From Neolewinella agarilytica (GTDB lineage: Bacteria; Bacteroidota; Bacteroidia; Chitinophagales; Saprospiraceae), in assembly GCF_900110645.1 (NCBI RefSeq), contig NZ_FOFB01000004.1, positions 124,001 to 188,000 of the forward strand: a DNA stretch of 64,000 bases. The letters run 5' to 3'. Below the pieces are notes generated by a model. It was not told the origin of the DNA and ran no database searches. It saw only the letters and a program-made list of their open reading frames with translations. Each line of letters opens with the position of its first letter. The stretch's first letter is position 1. This document shows, piece by piece, positions 9,203 through 17,574 of this stretch. Position numbers and translations under genes: made by a program.

Positions 9203-9691
9203 ATGAATACCTTAAAGCAAACGTCTTCCACTTTTTTCCTTGCCATCGCCCTTACCTTCTCCTTCCTGTTATCCATAGACACTCAGGCACAATCGACGCT
9301 TTCAACCGCCTCCATTGCTCCAGCCATCTTGCCATTGCAGGCCGCATCTGCAGAGGCAACTCCACTGCTGCATATTCCGGAAGACCGGGATAGTTACGAG
9401 GCCAACTACCCTGGCGGAGCAATTGAGGTGGAAAGCTTCCTGAAGGCCAACGTTAAGTACCCTGAGCTGGCGCAGGAGAATAACTTCGAAGGCACCACCA
9501 TCGTCCGTTTTAAGGTGCAGCCTGACGGCAGCCTAAACGATTATATCGTAGAGCAATCCACCCACGCTATCTGTGATCGGGTAGTCATCGATGCCTTAAA
9601 GCAGATGGGGCAGTGGACTCCCGCTAAAATCGAAGGTAAAACCGTTGCCTCCTGGCGTGCAGTAGCCGTAGACTTCAAACTGGGACTCTAA
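9203..9691 (+). CDS. Secreted protein with TonB C-terminal domain
   Basis: 162 residues with a signal peptide (about residues 1-30, ending DTQAQS). The C-terminal 90 residues are a TonB-C / energy-transducer domain: VESFLKANVKYPELAQENNF, GTTIVRFKVQPDGSL and AVDFKLGL are the typical strand-helix elements. There is no N-terminal membrane anchor or proline-rich linker, so this is not a canonical TonB. Free-standing TonB-C proteins of this sort are frequent in Bacteroidota and their role is not settled. It may be controlled by the membrane AraC regulator encoded just upstream. Confidence 0.85.
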   Translation: MNTLKQTSSTFFLAIALTFSFLLSIDTQAQSTLSTASIAPAILPLQAASAEATPLLHIPEDRDSYEANYPGGAIEVESFLKANVKYPELAQENNFEGTTIVRFKVQPDGSLNDYIVEQSTHAICDRVVIDALKQMGQWTPAKIEGKTVASWRAVAVDFKLGL

Positions 9692-9812
9692 GCCCCGAAC
9701 CAAAAACGTGAATCAGTTGGCCGGATCGGGCACCCTTTTCTTTATTCCATTTAGCACACTCTATGAACAATAGCTTTGAGACTAACGCCCGTGAAGGCCA
9801 GCTGATTTTTCG

Positions 9813-9842
9813 CGCCTCTTCCCACTTGGGGAGGGGCGTTTT
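9813..9842 (+). terminator. Terminator after TonB-C gene
   Basis: Stem CGCCTCTTCCC / GGGGAGGGGCG (with G-U pairing) is followed by TTTT. It lies about 120 bases after the stop. Confidence 0.65.
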
Positions 9843-9870
9843 GGGCTCAAAAATCTAATAACCACTACCC

Positions 9871-10350
9871 AACTACCTACTCCCTTCCCTCCAGCTACGC
9901 AGCAGCGTGCCTTTCCCCTTGCGGTAGCTTCTACCACACTACCGACTACCGACTACCATACTCCCTTCCCTACAGCTGCGCAGCAGCGTGCCCTTTCCCT
10001 TGCGGTAGCTTCTACCACACTACCGACTACCGACTACCATACTCCCTTTCCTCCAGCTGCGCAGCAGCGTGCCCTTTCCCTTGCGGCAGCTACTACCACA
10101 CTACCGACTACCGACTACCATACTACCTTCCCTCCAGCTGCGCAGCAGCGTGCCCTTTCCCTTGCGGTAGCTTCTACCACACTACCGACTACCATACTAC
10201 CTTCTCTCCAGCTGCGCAGCAGCGTGCCCTTTCCCTTGCGGTAGCTACTACCACACTACCGACTACCGACTACCATACTCCCTACCCTCCAGCTGCGCAG
10301 CAGCGTGCCCTTTCCCTTGCGGTAGCTACTACCCGACTACCGACTACCAG
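9871..10350. repeat. Tandem array of six ~80-bp units
   Basis: The unit contains CCAGCTGCGCAGCAGCG, then TGCCCTTTCCCTTGCGGTAG, then several ACTACCG triplet-like blocks. Copies begin near 9890, 9969, 10051, 10132, 10205 and 10286 and differ at a few bases and in the number of CTACCGA blocks. The array abuts the stop codon of the downstream minus-strand hydrolase (10352). Units lack unique spacers, so it is not CRISPR. A related CTACC-rich block is at 57400-57511. No gene is seen here. Confidence 0.9.
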
Positions 10351-10351
10351 A

Positions 10352-11614
10352 CTACTTCTCCAACGTCAGCCCCACCGCCGTCCGCGGCTTAAAGCCTTCC
10401 CAGCCTTTCTCGGCGGCTACTTCCGGCAGGTTCAGGTATTTGCTGTATTCAGTCTTGCCCATCAGCTTGAGCCCCAGGAAGGCAGTGATGAAGTGTTGAT
10501 TGACGTTGTTCATCCGGCGGGTATCCCAAACGGAATCCGCGTAGCGCAGAAATTCATCGATGTGCAGGCCGGGGGCGAGTGCTTCGGGTGGGGCGGGGTT
10601 AGGCGCAACGTTGTGGCGGGCCCCTTCGTAAGTGAGCAGGTAGCGCTCCGTGTTGACGGCTCCCTCGTAAATGGCCTTGATACCATTTTCGTAGCCGGAG
10701 ATGTCATCCTGGCTACCGGCAATGAAGAAGGTCGGCTTTTTAAGGTTGGCCAGTCCTTCATCATTCCATACCTGAAAGGTCTTTCCCCAGGGCGCCAGCG
10801 CAACGACGGCTTTGATCCGGTCGTCCGTTCCGCCCTTATAGGCGGGGTCGCCCATGATGTGGCGGCTGATGGCGGTGTTGCCGCCGTTCTGAGCGGCGAA
10901 GAAGGCGGCGAACTGGGGGTTGTAGCCCGCTCCGCCAACGTTAAGTACGCCGTAGCCCCCCATGGAATAGCCAACGATGGCGGTATTGGAAGCGTCCGCC
11001 AGACCGGACAGAAAGCTGTCGGAACCCGCTTTACTCCGGGCGTCGATTTGATCAAGGGTGAAGACGATGTCAATGGGCCGGAAGTAGAGCGTTGCGGGGA
11101 AGGGACCGGCATCCGTAAAGGTGGACTCCTTATGCTCAATGGCGGCCACTACGTAACCTTTGGAGGCCAGGTTCTCCGTCAGGTAAGTCATCAGGTAGCG
11201 CGAGCCGGTATAGCCGTGGGAGATGATGACGAGCGGGTAGGGAGATGTCCCTTTTTTGGGTTTTGCATCCCGGGTGGCACGGCCCAAAAAGGTGAAAGGT
11301 ATGATGGGGCGGGTGGTGTCTGGGCTCTGGCCCATTACCTCAGGGTATTCGATGGTGGCATTAAGGTCAGCATCGGCGGGGTACCAGATTTCCACTTTCA
11401 GATCACGATCGTAAGAAGTGAATGTTCCTTCTTTCGCACCAGCGGCTACGTTGGGCTGATCGGGATTGGTGATGGTAATGGTACGAACACCAACGGCGTG
11501 CTCTCCGCGTGCTGACAAGGCAGGAGCGTCAGGCAGCGGGTCACCATAAATGAATTGAGCGGAGAGGGTGGTGGATAGTCCGATCAAAAGGAAGAGGGTA
11601 ATTTTTTTAAGCAT
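10352..11614 (-). CDS. Predicted dienelactone-hydrolase / PAF-acetylhydrolase-like alpha/beta hydrolase
   Basis: 420 residues with a signal peptide (MLKKITLFLLIGLSTTLSAQ). Alpha/beta-hydrolase features: oxyanion region LVIISHGYTGSR, nucleophile elbow GYSMGGYG, acid candidate in FIAGSQDDISG and catalytic His in EGARHNVAP. It resembles the predicted dienelactone hydrolase group (COG4188-like) and chlorophyllase/PAF-AH type esterases. The substrate is unknown and the enzyme is probably periplasmic. ATG 11614 was preferred over an upstream GTG (11632) because it starts the signal peptide. The C-terminus lies directly against a tandem repeat array. Confidence 0.85.
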   Translation of the reverse strand: MLKKITLFLLIGLSTTLSAQFIYGDPLPDAPALSARGEHAVGVRTITITNPDQPNVAAGAKEGTFTSYDRDLKVEIWYPADADLNATIEYPEVMGQSPDTTRPIIPFTFLGRATRDAKPKKGTSPYPLVIISHGYTGSRYLMTYLTENLASKGYVVAAIEHKESTFTDAGPFPATLYFRPIDIVFTLDQIDARSKAGSDSFLSGLADASNTAIVGYSMGGYGVLNVGGAGYNPQFAAFFAAQNGGNTAISRHIMGDPAYKGGTDDRIKAVVALAPWGKTFQVWNDEGLANLKKPTFFIAGSQDDISGYENGIKAIYEGAVNTERYLLTYEGARHNVAPNPAPPEALAPGLHIDEFLRYADSVWDTRRMNNVNQHFITAFLGLKLMGKTEYSKYLNLPEVAAEKGWEGFKPRTAVGLTLEK

Positions 11615-11698
11615 GATTCGACTTTTATACACCAGCTAAGGGCAGCCTTTGGGGCGCCGGAGCGCAGGTGCTAGTTTGGTTTAGGAGGAGCAAGGAAC

Positions 11699-11736
11699 AA
11701 AAAAAGACGGCTCCTCCGCAATGGAGAAGCCGTCTT
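11699..11736 (-). terminator. Rho-independent terminator after DUF937-like gene
   Basis: On the minus strand AAGACGGCTTCTCC pairs with GGAGGAGCCGTCTT and runs into a T-tract (TTTTTTTG). It lies about 40 bases downstream of the stop at 11776. Confidence 0.85.
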
Positions 11737-11775
11737 CGGTACTTTTTGTTGCGGCTTTAGGCCACAGCAGGCAGT

Positions 11776-12405
11776 TTATTTTTTGAACATACCGCCGAGC
11801 TTACCGAGCAGTCCGCCACCGGCGTCCTTACCTGCATCGGTTGCGTCGCCGAGCATATCGGCAGCTTTGCCGAGTAGTCCTTCACCAGCGCCTTTACCAG
11901 CGTCAGCAGCACCACCGAGCATGCCGGCGGCTTTGCCAAGCAGGTCACCGGCAGCTCCGCCACCAGCCAGACCACTGAGGAGGCTGCCGGCATCAAGGCC
12001 AAGAGCACTCATAACGGAATCCTGATCGATGCCGTCCGTGTCACCAGCCGCTTGCGTAGCGCCACCGATTTTTTCCATAATCATGGGCAGTGCAACGCCG
12101 GAGAGCGTGCTGGCCATACCTTCGCCAACGCCGAGGGTAGAAGTGATTTTGCTGATGAAGTTGCCAGCAATGCCTTTATATACCATGTTCTCCACGAGAC
12201 CACCGCCGCCACCGCCAACAGCGCTGGTGAGCATACCCAGAATACCGTCTACGTTACCACCGCTGATGGCACCCGTGATGCCTTCGGTGATGGATTCCTG
12301 AGCCAGCGGAAGCGCCTGCTCCGCCTGACCCATGTCGAGGCCGGTCTTTTCGGTGATGGTGGAAAGGAGTTGGCCCTTGGCCATGTCCATGATAGAATCT
12401 AACAT
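11776..12405 (-). CDS. DUF937/YidB-like Gly-Ala-rich protein with C-terminal repeats
   Basis: 209 residues, cytoplasmic by appearance (no signal peptide). The N-terminal 130 residues look like a DUF937/YidB-like helical domain (MLDSIMDMAKGQLLSTITEK). From residue 140 onwards a 22-residue unit is repeated: LLGKAAGMLGGAADAGKGAG, LLGKAADMLGDATDAGKDAG and a final LLGKLGGMFKK. The repeats are low-complexity Gly/Ala/Asp/Lys and may be amphipathic. Function unknown. Single-gene transcription unit with its own strong terminator. Confidence 0.7.
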   Translation of the reverse strand: MLDSIMDMAKGQLLSTITEKTGLDMGQAEQALPLAQESITEGITGAISGGNVDGILGMLTSAVGGGGGGLVENMVYKGIAGNFISKITSTLGVGEGMASTLSGVALPMIMEKIGGATQAAGDTDGIDQDSVMSALGLDAGSLLSGLAGGGAAGDLLGKAAGMLGGAADAGKGAGEGLLGKAADMLGDATDAGKDAGGGLLGKLGGMFKK

Positions 12406-12574
12406 AAGAGTTGCTTTTTTGAAAGTTTAAATTGGGTGGCTAACGGACCATAATGAGAGTTTAGAAGTCTTAATGGTAGGACTGGCTAAAACTCCACTCG
12501 GACGTTGCATCCATTCTTCTGACGTTAGAACAGTAAAATTGTCACGAATTATTCTCTAACTATTCGCTGCTTTT

Positions 12575-14155
12575 TTATTCGGTCCCTTTTGGGGCAGGAG
12601 CGGCGGCAGCTTTAGCCGCCCGAAGGTCATAGATGCCAACGATGAGATCTCCGGCCGGCCGGACTTCCACCACCGGAAAGGCAAAGTGTTCCTTCCGGTC
12701 CCGAACGTCGTAGCGGGTGTTGGGCCAGATGAAGTTCGTCGCCAGGTAATCCGCCTTATGCCAGGCGGTGGCAATGGTCAGTTTGGCCTTCGCTTCCGGA
12801 GGAAGGGATTTGTAGTTGTCTTTACAGGGCCAAACCTCACACTTGATGGCACGGGTTTCTCCTTCAGGAATCTGGTCAGCCAACTGAAGGAAAGCATCCC
12901 GGAAGCCAACACCCCAGTAATCCATGTCAAAGCGGACGTTAAGTGGCTCACCCTGAATGGCGGCATTGAAGTAAACGTACTGATGCGGGTGGTAACGCGC
13001 CATCTGTACGGCGGTTAAGACCAGCCCTGCTCCTAAAATCCAGCTTTGCACCTGCGGCCGCGCCCAATTCCGCTGACCGTAATCATACCCCACCATCAAC
13101 AGAAAGACGAAGGAAGGGAAAACAAAATGCAGATGCCTCCAACCATTGTAGAGCGTTGAACCCAGCAGAATGACCACTAATATCGGTCCCACGGCCAGCC
13201 CCAGCTGTGAGAAGTCGAGCAATTCCTCTTTGCTGCTCCACCAGCGGAAGTCGCGGAGGCTGGACAGCATATGCTTCCCCGTCGCAAAGACCCCCGAAAA
13301 AATGAAGAGCAGAAAAATGATGGGTGTCGTGATGATAATCCAGGCGGGGATGTAATACCAGGGCACATCCAGCGCGCTGATGCGGTTTCCGAATAACCAT
13401 ACGGTACTGTCCCAGTCAAAAGCAGACATTTCGCTGAAGGCGCCGATCAAACGGCTAAAAGTATCCTCCCATAAATAAGGGAAGAAGGGCACCATAAAGG
13501 CAACGGAAAGGGGCAGGTAAACCGCGATCCATTTCAGGTTTGCACGGATTTCCGAACGATCCCGCAACATCTCCCAACCCAGAATCAGACAAGTCGTCAG
13601 TGGCACGATTAAGGCCGGAAGCCGGGTGTTGAGCGCCAGCCCCGTGGCAAAGGCGTGAAAGATCAGGTTGCGCCAGCTGCGTTCTTTCAGGAACCGTAGC
13701 ATGGTGAAAGTGCTGATGACGTAAAACACCAGCAGAATATGATCTTTAGGGTTATAAAAGCCATTGGCGAATATGCGTGGACTGAGTACCAGGGCCAGCG
13801 TACCGATCAGGGGGTACCAGGCCTTATCCGGAAATCGTAGCCGCAGCGTTCGGTAAAAATAGAGGCAGGCCAGCCAGAAAAGACCAAAGGCGAGGTAGTG
13901 CCTTAGCTTGTAATAATGGTAAGGGTCGTCTTCATAGCCGAGTTTTTGCTCCAGTAAGTTGGCCGTGATCTGGTAAATCATGCCGTAGTTAGACCACTGG
14001 TAGTCTTCCAGATCCCACTCGGGCTCCAGCTTCTCATAGTCATCAATGCCGAGCTTTTCCGCCGCGTAATCAATCGACACACGGCCGTGTCTGCGCTGGA
14101 TGGACTCATCCCAACTGATGCCGTAATCGTCAAGAACCCCTAACCCTAAGGCCAT
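12575..14155 (-). CDS. Multi-pass membrane glycosyltransferase-like protein (GT39/GT-C type)
   Basis: 526 residues with about ten hydrophobic helices. The acidic motif DYGISWDES right after the first helix resembles the catalytic-loop Asp/Glu of GT-C (family 39-like) transferases, which use polyprenyl-linked sugars. The C-terminal 120 residues are soluble (DMDYWGVGFRDAFLQLADQI). The ATG at 14155 cuts the first membrane helix in half. The frame stays open upstream and encodes FFLALMALGLG, but no ATG is available there, so the real start may be non-canonical. A dispersed GC-rich motif lies in-frame at 13046-13065, encoding ARPQVQ. Confidence 0.7.
   Translation of the reverse strand: MALGLGVLDDYGISWDESIQRRHGRVSIDYAAEKLGIDDYEKLEPEWDLEDYQWSNYGMIYQITANLLEQKLGYEDDPYHYYKLRHYLAFGLFWLACLYFYRTLRLRFPDKAWYPLIGTLALVLSPRIFANGFYNPKDHILLVFYVISTFTMLRFLKERSWRNLIFHAFATGLALNTRLPALIVPLTTCLILGWEMLRDRSEIRANLKWIAVYLPLSVAFMVPFFPYLWEDTFSRLIGAFSEMSAFDWDSTVWLFGNRISALDVPWYYIPAWIIITTPIIFLLFIFSGVFATGKHMLSSLRDFRWWSSKEELLDFSQLGLAVGPILVVILLGSTLYNGWRHLHFVFPSFVFLLMVGYDYGQRNWARPQVQSWILGAGLVLTAVQMARYHPHQYVYFNAAIQGEPLNVRFDMDYWGVGFRDAFLQLADQIPEGETRAIKCEVWPCKDNYKSLPPEAKAKLTIATAWHKADYLATNFIWPNTRYDVRDRKEHFAFPVVEVRPAGDLIVGIYDLRAAKAAAAPAPKGTE
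13046..13065 (-). repeat. Copy of the dispersed GC-rich motif inside a coding region
   Basis: GGGCGCGGCCGCAGGTGCAA on the minus strand, a perfect match to the intergenic copies at 6263 and 6441. It lies in frame within the membrane glycosyltransferase-like gene between two hydrophobic segments. Confidence 0.75.
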
Positions 14156-14322
14156 AAGCGCCAGGAAAAAAACGATGGGGTAGAGGGGGGAGAATTGAAG
14201 CTTGATAAGTGGAGTAAAGTTGAAAGGAAGAAAGGAGTAAGGGGTTGGCGTTCCTAACGAACCACGAAGGTATTCATCACGGAGCGTAGCGGAGAAATGA
14301 AGTCCATTGGGTGATCGGGTTG

Positions 14323-14826
14323 TTAAGGCAACAAGCCCAACGCCTCTACCAGCATTTCCCGGCTATCCCCCGCTGCAATATCGCCATTCTCCGTGAAGGA
14401 TACGTCGTTTTGGTAAAGCGCTGCCTCGGCCACTACTCTTGTGTTCAGGGCTTCCAATGACCAGAGAAGGGATTGCCGCGCCCGCTCGCCTCTTGGTGAA
14501 GATGGTGTGAAGGTGAACACCAGCGCAGGTTTCTGGTCCAGCTCGCCAGAGGAAGCCAACCAGTCCAGCGCGTTTTTCAAAACGCCGGGCAGGTTGTGGA
14601 GGTAGGCGGGGGTGCTGAAGATGACGGCCTCGGCCGCCGCCAGTTCCTTCCGCCAGCGAAGGACGGTTGGCGGCCAGGGAGCTTTATCTCTGCCCGGCTG
14701 GAAGACGGGAAGGTCGGCCAGGTAGTCCGCTGCGCAAATAGTCCGCCCGGACATCTGGCCGATGGCACGCAGAAAGCGGGAGTTAGCGCTTTCGGCAGAC
14801 GGGGAGCCGGAGATGAGTAGAAGCAT
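14323..14826 (-). CDS. NADPH-dependent FMN reductase family protein
   Basis: 167-residue flavodoxin-like protein. The N-terminal phosphate-binding loop of the FMN site reads LISGSPSAESANSRFL, and the conserved STPAYLHNLPGVLKNALDWL segment follows at about residues 90-110. This is the usual pattern of NADPH-dependent FMN/quinone reductases. Its start codon overlaps the stop of the preceding Asp-rich gene by one base (TAATG), suggesting coupled translation. The electron acceptor cannot be inferred. Confidence 0.88.
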   Translation of the reverse strand: MLLLISGSPSAESANSRFLRAIGQMSGRTICAADYLADLPVFQPGRDKAPWPPTVLRWRKELAAAEAVIFSTPAYLHNLPGVLKNALDWLASSGELDQKPALVFTFTPSSPRGERARQSLLWSLEALNTRVVAEAALYQNDVSFTENGDIAAGDSREMLVEALGLLP

Positions 14827-15176
14827 TAGTCGTCGTCATCGTCCGCCAGCTCGTCAGGGTCAATGTCGGCAGCTTCAATATCGTCGTCGTCATCGTCGTA
14901 CTTGTCCGCATATTCATCCCGGACGTCGTCCAGCAAGTTACCATCATCATCGTAGTCGTCGTCTTCATCGATGATTTGTATGGCTTCGGTCTTGGTCATC
15001 CGGATGAGGTAATATTTTTCCTCGGTCTCGAAGGGCAGGGCACTGGTTAGCCGCCCGTCAACATCGGTAAATCGAATGAGGTTGCCAGAGAAACCTTCGG
15101 GGTAGCTGAGTTTGATCTGCTCCAGAACTGCTTCATCGAGCTTCTCGTAGTTCTTAATAACGCGTGGCTTGGACAT
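14826..15176 (-). CDS. Conserved small acidic protein with poly-Asp tail
   Basis: 116 residues starting MSKPRVIKNYEKLDEAVLEQ; an upstream in-frame start (15251) was rejected because the added residues look non-conserved. The first 80 residues form a compact domain (IKLSYPEGFSGNLIRF, ALPFETEEKYYLIRMTKTEA). The C-terminal 45 residues are almost entirely Asp/Glu and end in a run of Asp. Proteins of this pattern are widespread in Bacteroidota and usually left as hypothetical. The tail could bind cations or basic proteins; that is a guess. Translationally coupled to the FMN reductase. Confidence 0.7.
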   Translation of the reverse strand: MSKPRVIKNYEKLDEAVLEQIKLSYPEGFSGNLIRFTDVDGRLTSALPFETEEKYYLIRMTKTEAIQIIDEDDDYDDDGNLLDDVRDEYADKYDDDDDDIEAADIDPDELADDDDD

Positions 15177-15335
15177 GGGAAAGGGAGAGGGTGCCTGCTG
15201 GCACGGTTGGTGGAAAAAATTATAGGGGGTAATGGTGAGTATGTCATCCAATACTACCGTACAATATTAGGGTAGTTTTGGGGAAATGGGAAGTTTTTTT
15301 TTCATCCGTTTCCACTTACGGTTATTCTCTTCCTC

Positions 15336-15435
15336 AGAACCCGTTTAAACTTTTTGCTGCGCAGTACTTCGTGCTCTGAACTGGCCGCTCTGAAGTCCTG
15401 ATTTTTCCTGGCAAGGCGCGGAAATTGGAGAATAA
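15336..15435. repeat. MITE-like dispersed element, copy 1
   Basis: Begins AGAACCCGTTTAAACTTTTT and continues with GCTGCGCAGTACTTCGTGCT and a following CTGGCCGCTC block, matching the reverse complement of 39120-39234 over its first ~57 bases with few mismatches. The terminal inverted repeat is eroded at the right end. Flanking TTATTCTC (15322-15329) and GAGAATAA (15428-15435) form an outer inverted repeat. No transposase is nearby. Confidence 0.75.
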
Positions 15436-15464
15436 GAAAAGCTACAGGACAATTTTTGGTTCTT

Positions 15465-15532
15465 AAATGAAAAAGCGATCAGCAGATAACACCTGCTGCC
15501 ATATGGCGCAGATATTGTCCGCTGATCGCTGT
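15465..15532 (-). terminator. Strong hairpin terminator on minus strand
   Basis: Read on the minus strand, GCGATCAGC pairs with GCTGATCGC and the inner bases (GGACAATATCTGCGCCATAT and its partner) extend the stem almost to the loop. TTTTTC follows. It faces transcripts coming from the transaldolase gene 220 bases upstream. Confidence 0.75.
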
Positions 15533-15578
15533 TGAACCACTGGGTCGTGGTATTAAATAGCTTTTATAAGTAGGGTGT

Positions 15579-15586
15579 TATGTTTG
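15579..15586 (+). promoter_or_regulatory. -7 promoter box for a candidate small RNA
   Basis: TATGTTTG fits TAnnTTTG exactly. Transcription would start near 15590, which is where the structured segment begins. No clear -33 element. Confidence 0.35.
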
Positions 15587-15587
15587 T

Positions 15588-15722
15588 AAGGCTGGAGGCG
15601 CAACGCTTTTTAGCGGGCCAGCTCCCAGAGCTTTGTAGCACAGGCCTGGATTTCGCTTCGTGGCTACCTGCGGCGGTTAACCCAGATTAAGACCATCAAA
15701 AATGAGCGCGGCCTAAGCCCTT
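15588..15722 (+). ncRNA. Candidate structured small RNA (6S-like?)
   Basis: GGCT at 15590 pairs with AGCC at 15716-15719, and AGGC at 15596 pairs with GCCT at 15711-15714, closing a segment of about 130 bases. Inside are further stems (GGCTGG/CCAGCT, CGCT/AGCG, GTAGC/GCTAC). A good -7 box sits directly upstream and no reading frame is convincing. The size and long imperfect closing stem are reminiscent of a 6S-type RNA, but no family signature was recognised. Low confidence. Confidence 0.3.
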
Positions 15723-15754
15723 AAATACGGGACACACTACTTTTAAACACTTAC

Positions 15755-16414
15755 TTATCCTTGTGCTGCCTTAGCGTGATCGGCCAGGAATTTAGCCAGT
15801 CCGTTGTCCGTCAGCGGGTGATTAAACAAGCTGTCGAAAGCTTTGAGGCCACAGGTAACTACATCTGCACCTGCTTTAGCTGCCTGGATGATGTGCTTAC
15901 CTGAACGGATGGAGGCGGCGAGAATTTCAGTGTCGAAATCCTGAATCGCGTAGATCTCAGCAATGTCCTCAATGAGGGTCATGCCTTCCCAGCCAATATC
16001 ATCAATGCGACCAATGAAGGGGCTAACGTAGGTAGCACCGGCTTTGGCGGCCAGGATGGCCTGTCCGGCACTGAATACGAGCGTACAGTTGGTCTTGATT
16101 CCCTGCGAACGGGCCCAGGCGAGTGCTTTTACACCATCACGGATCATTGGGATCTTAACGACGATATTGTCTGCAATCTTGACCAACTCACTGGCTTCCC
16201 GCTTCATTCCCTCAAAGTCGGTGCTGATTACTTCGGCGCTTACGTCACCATCCGTGATGTCACAGATTTTCTTGTAGTGGGCTAGTACAGCTTTATCTCC
16301 GCTGATTTTTTCCTTAGCCATCAGGCTAGGGTTCGTGGTTACGCCGTCAAGAATGCCAAGAGCTTCCGCTTCGGCGATGTCGTTTAGGTTGGCGGTATCG
16401 ATGAAAAACTTCAT
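15755..16414 (-). CDS. fsa: Transaldolase / fructose-6-phosphate aldolase
   Basis: 219 residues, the length of the short Fsa/TalC-type transaldolases. It transfers dihydroxyacetone units between sugar phosphates (pentose phosphate pathway) or cleaves fructose 6-phosphate. Conserved features: MKFFIDTANLNDI at the N-terminus, GVTTNPSL, the Schiff-base Lys in NIVVKIPM (about residue 86), KTNCTLVFSAGQA, and YVSPFIGRIDDIG. Cytoplasmic. Start ATG at 16414, with a TATGTTTG promoter box about 50 bases upstream. A strong terminator lies downstream, so it appears to be a single-gene unit. Confidence 0.95.
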   Translation of the reverse strand: MKFFIDTANLNDIAEAEALGILDGVTTNPSLMAKEKISGDKAVLAHYKKICDITDGDVSAEVISTDFEGMKREASELVKIADNIVVKIPMIRDGVKALAWARSQGIKTNCTLVFSAGQAILAAKAGATYVSPFIGRIDDIGWEGMTLIEDIAEIYAIQDFDTEILAASIRSGKHIIQAAKAGADVVTCGLKAFDSLFNHPLTDNGLAKFLADHAKAAQG

Positions 16415-16467
16415 GCTGGGTGGTTTTTTGTGATTGGAGGAAGTCGGTACTGACTTTCCTTACTTTG

Positions 16468-16475
16468 CAAACATA
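16468..16475 (-). promoter_or_regulatory. Candidate -7 promoter box for transaldolase
   Basis: TATGTTTG on the minus strand, an exact TAnnTTTG match 53 bases upstream of the start codon. The nearest TTG is about 26 bases further upstream, a little far for a standard -33 box. Confidence 0.4.
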
Positions 16476-16537
16476 CTAATTTACGGCTTGTTCGATGAAG
16501 ACAATTCTTCTGCTAATTCCACTCCCGCACCAACTAC

Positions 16538-17572
16538 TTAGACCCTTTTCAGTCGCACCGGATAGGTCCGTCCACTATACCACTGTGGCACGAAGAGGTT
16601 TCCATCCTCATCGGGGCACACGTCGTGTGGGTTAAGGAAGGTCTGGTTATCGTACACTACATCCTTAAAATTGCTTTGGTCCGTCGGGGCGGAGCCCCCG
16701 GGAAGAGAGACAACGTTAAAGTCTTTGTCCAACACGGCTACCATGCCATCATAATTCCACCAGCTTTTGGTAACGATGACCGCAAAATAGGTATAGAACC
16801 CGGAAATGACGGGACGGCAGATTTCCAGACCGGGCAGTTTTCGGGTAGACAAATGCTTGCCGTTCATTGACCAGCGTTGGAATTCTGCTGCGGAGCGGTT
16901 AGTGATCAACAACTCCGGCGTTCCCCGCCGGTCATCCACCACAATACCGTGGCAACAACCAAAGTGATCTTTACCGCCGAAGACATTCTTTAGCTGACCC
17001 TTGACGTCAAAATGGAAAATTTTATTGGTGCCATATCCGTCTGCTACATAAATGTCTCCATTAGACGCAACGGTCGTTTCCGTTGGCTTAAAGACCGAAC
17101 CTTTCGGAATTTGATCAGCCGGAACACTGAGTTCCCGGATGAGCCTGCCGTCCAGATCAATGTTGACAACGCGACCGTCGGCGCTGTCCGTCAGCCAAAA
17201 GGTCTGGTCTTCTCCCTGGCCAGCTTTCGTGAATCCGTGCGGCTCGGTCAGGCCAAGCTTGAACGAGTCCAGCATTTTGCCGTCTTTGCTGTACACAATG
17301 ACGTCGAATTTGTCACTTACCGTTGAGCAAACCAGCCGGCCTCTACTGTCCATAACCATCTCGTGACAATGCTGTACGGGCTGAGTGCGAGGGTCTAAAT
17401 TGCCCCAGTTTTTGTCCACTTTATAACGAAAGTCTCCGTGCCCAACTATGTTTCTATCGTCAATGAGCTGTGTCTTTTTTGCACAGGCTGACAGAGCCGT
17501 TAGCGGGACTGAAGCAGTGGCCAGGCCCGCAAGACCGGCTTTTTTTAAAAATTGACGACGGTTGTCCGGCAT
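16538..17572 (-). CDS. Exported NHL/six-bladed beta-propeller-like protein
   Basis: 344 residues with a twin-arginine signal (NRRQFLKKAGLAG) that also ends in a possible lipobox (ALSAC). The mature part consists of repeated beta-propeller blades: VVNIDLDGRLIRELSV, GDIYVADGYGTNKIFHFD, ELLITNRSAAEFQRWSMNG and PHDVCPDEDGNLFVPQ are NHL-type strands. No catalytic residues were recognised. It starts two bases after the stop of the cytochrome-LRR gene, so the two are co-transcribed and probably act together in the periplasm. The partner's haem hints at a redox role for the pair. Confidence 0.75.
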   Translation of the reverse strand: MPDNRRQFLKKAGLAGLATASVPLTALSACAKKTQLIDDRNIVGHGDFRYKVDKNWGNLDPRTQPVQHCHEMVMDSRGRLVCSTVSDKFDVIVYSKDGKMLDSFKLGLTEPHGFTKAGQGEDQTFWLTDSADGRVVNIDLDGRLIRELSVPADQIPKGSVFKPTETTVASNGDIYVADGYGTNKIFHFDVKGQLKNVFGGKDHFGCCHGIVVDDRRGTPELLITNRSAAEFQRWSMNGKHLSTRKLPGLEICRPVISGFYTYFAVIVTKSWWNYDGMVAVLDKDFNVVSLPGGSAPTDQSNFKDVVYDNQTFLNPHDVCPDEDGNLFVPQWYSGRTYPVRLKRV

Positions 17573-17574
17573 GG

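Noticed and set aside
9871-10350. Possible CRISPR array
   Set aside because: Repeat units are ~80 bases, nearly identical throughout, without unique spacers of constant length, and no cas gene is present. The arrays at 33687 and 47565 were rejected for the same reasons.
15177-15251. 25-residue extension of the Asp-rich protein
   Set aside because: The conserved start MSKPRVIKNYEKLDE lies at 15176; the extension looks non-coding.
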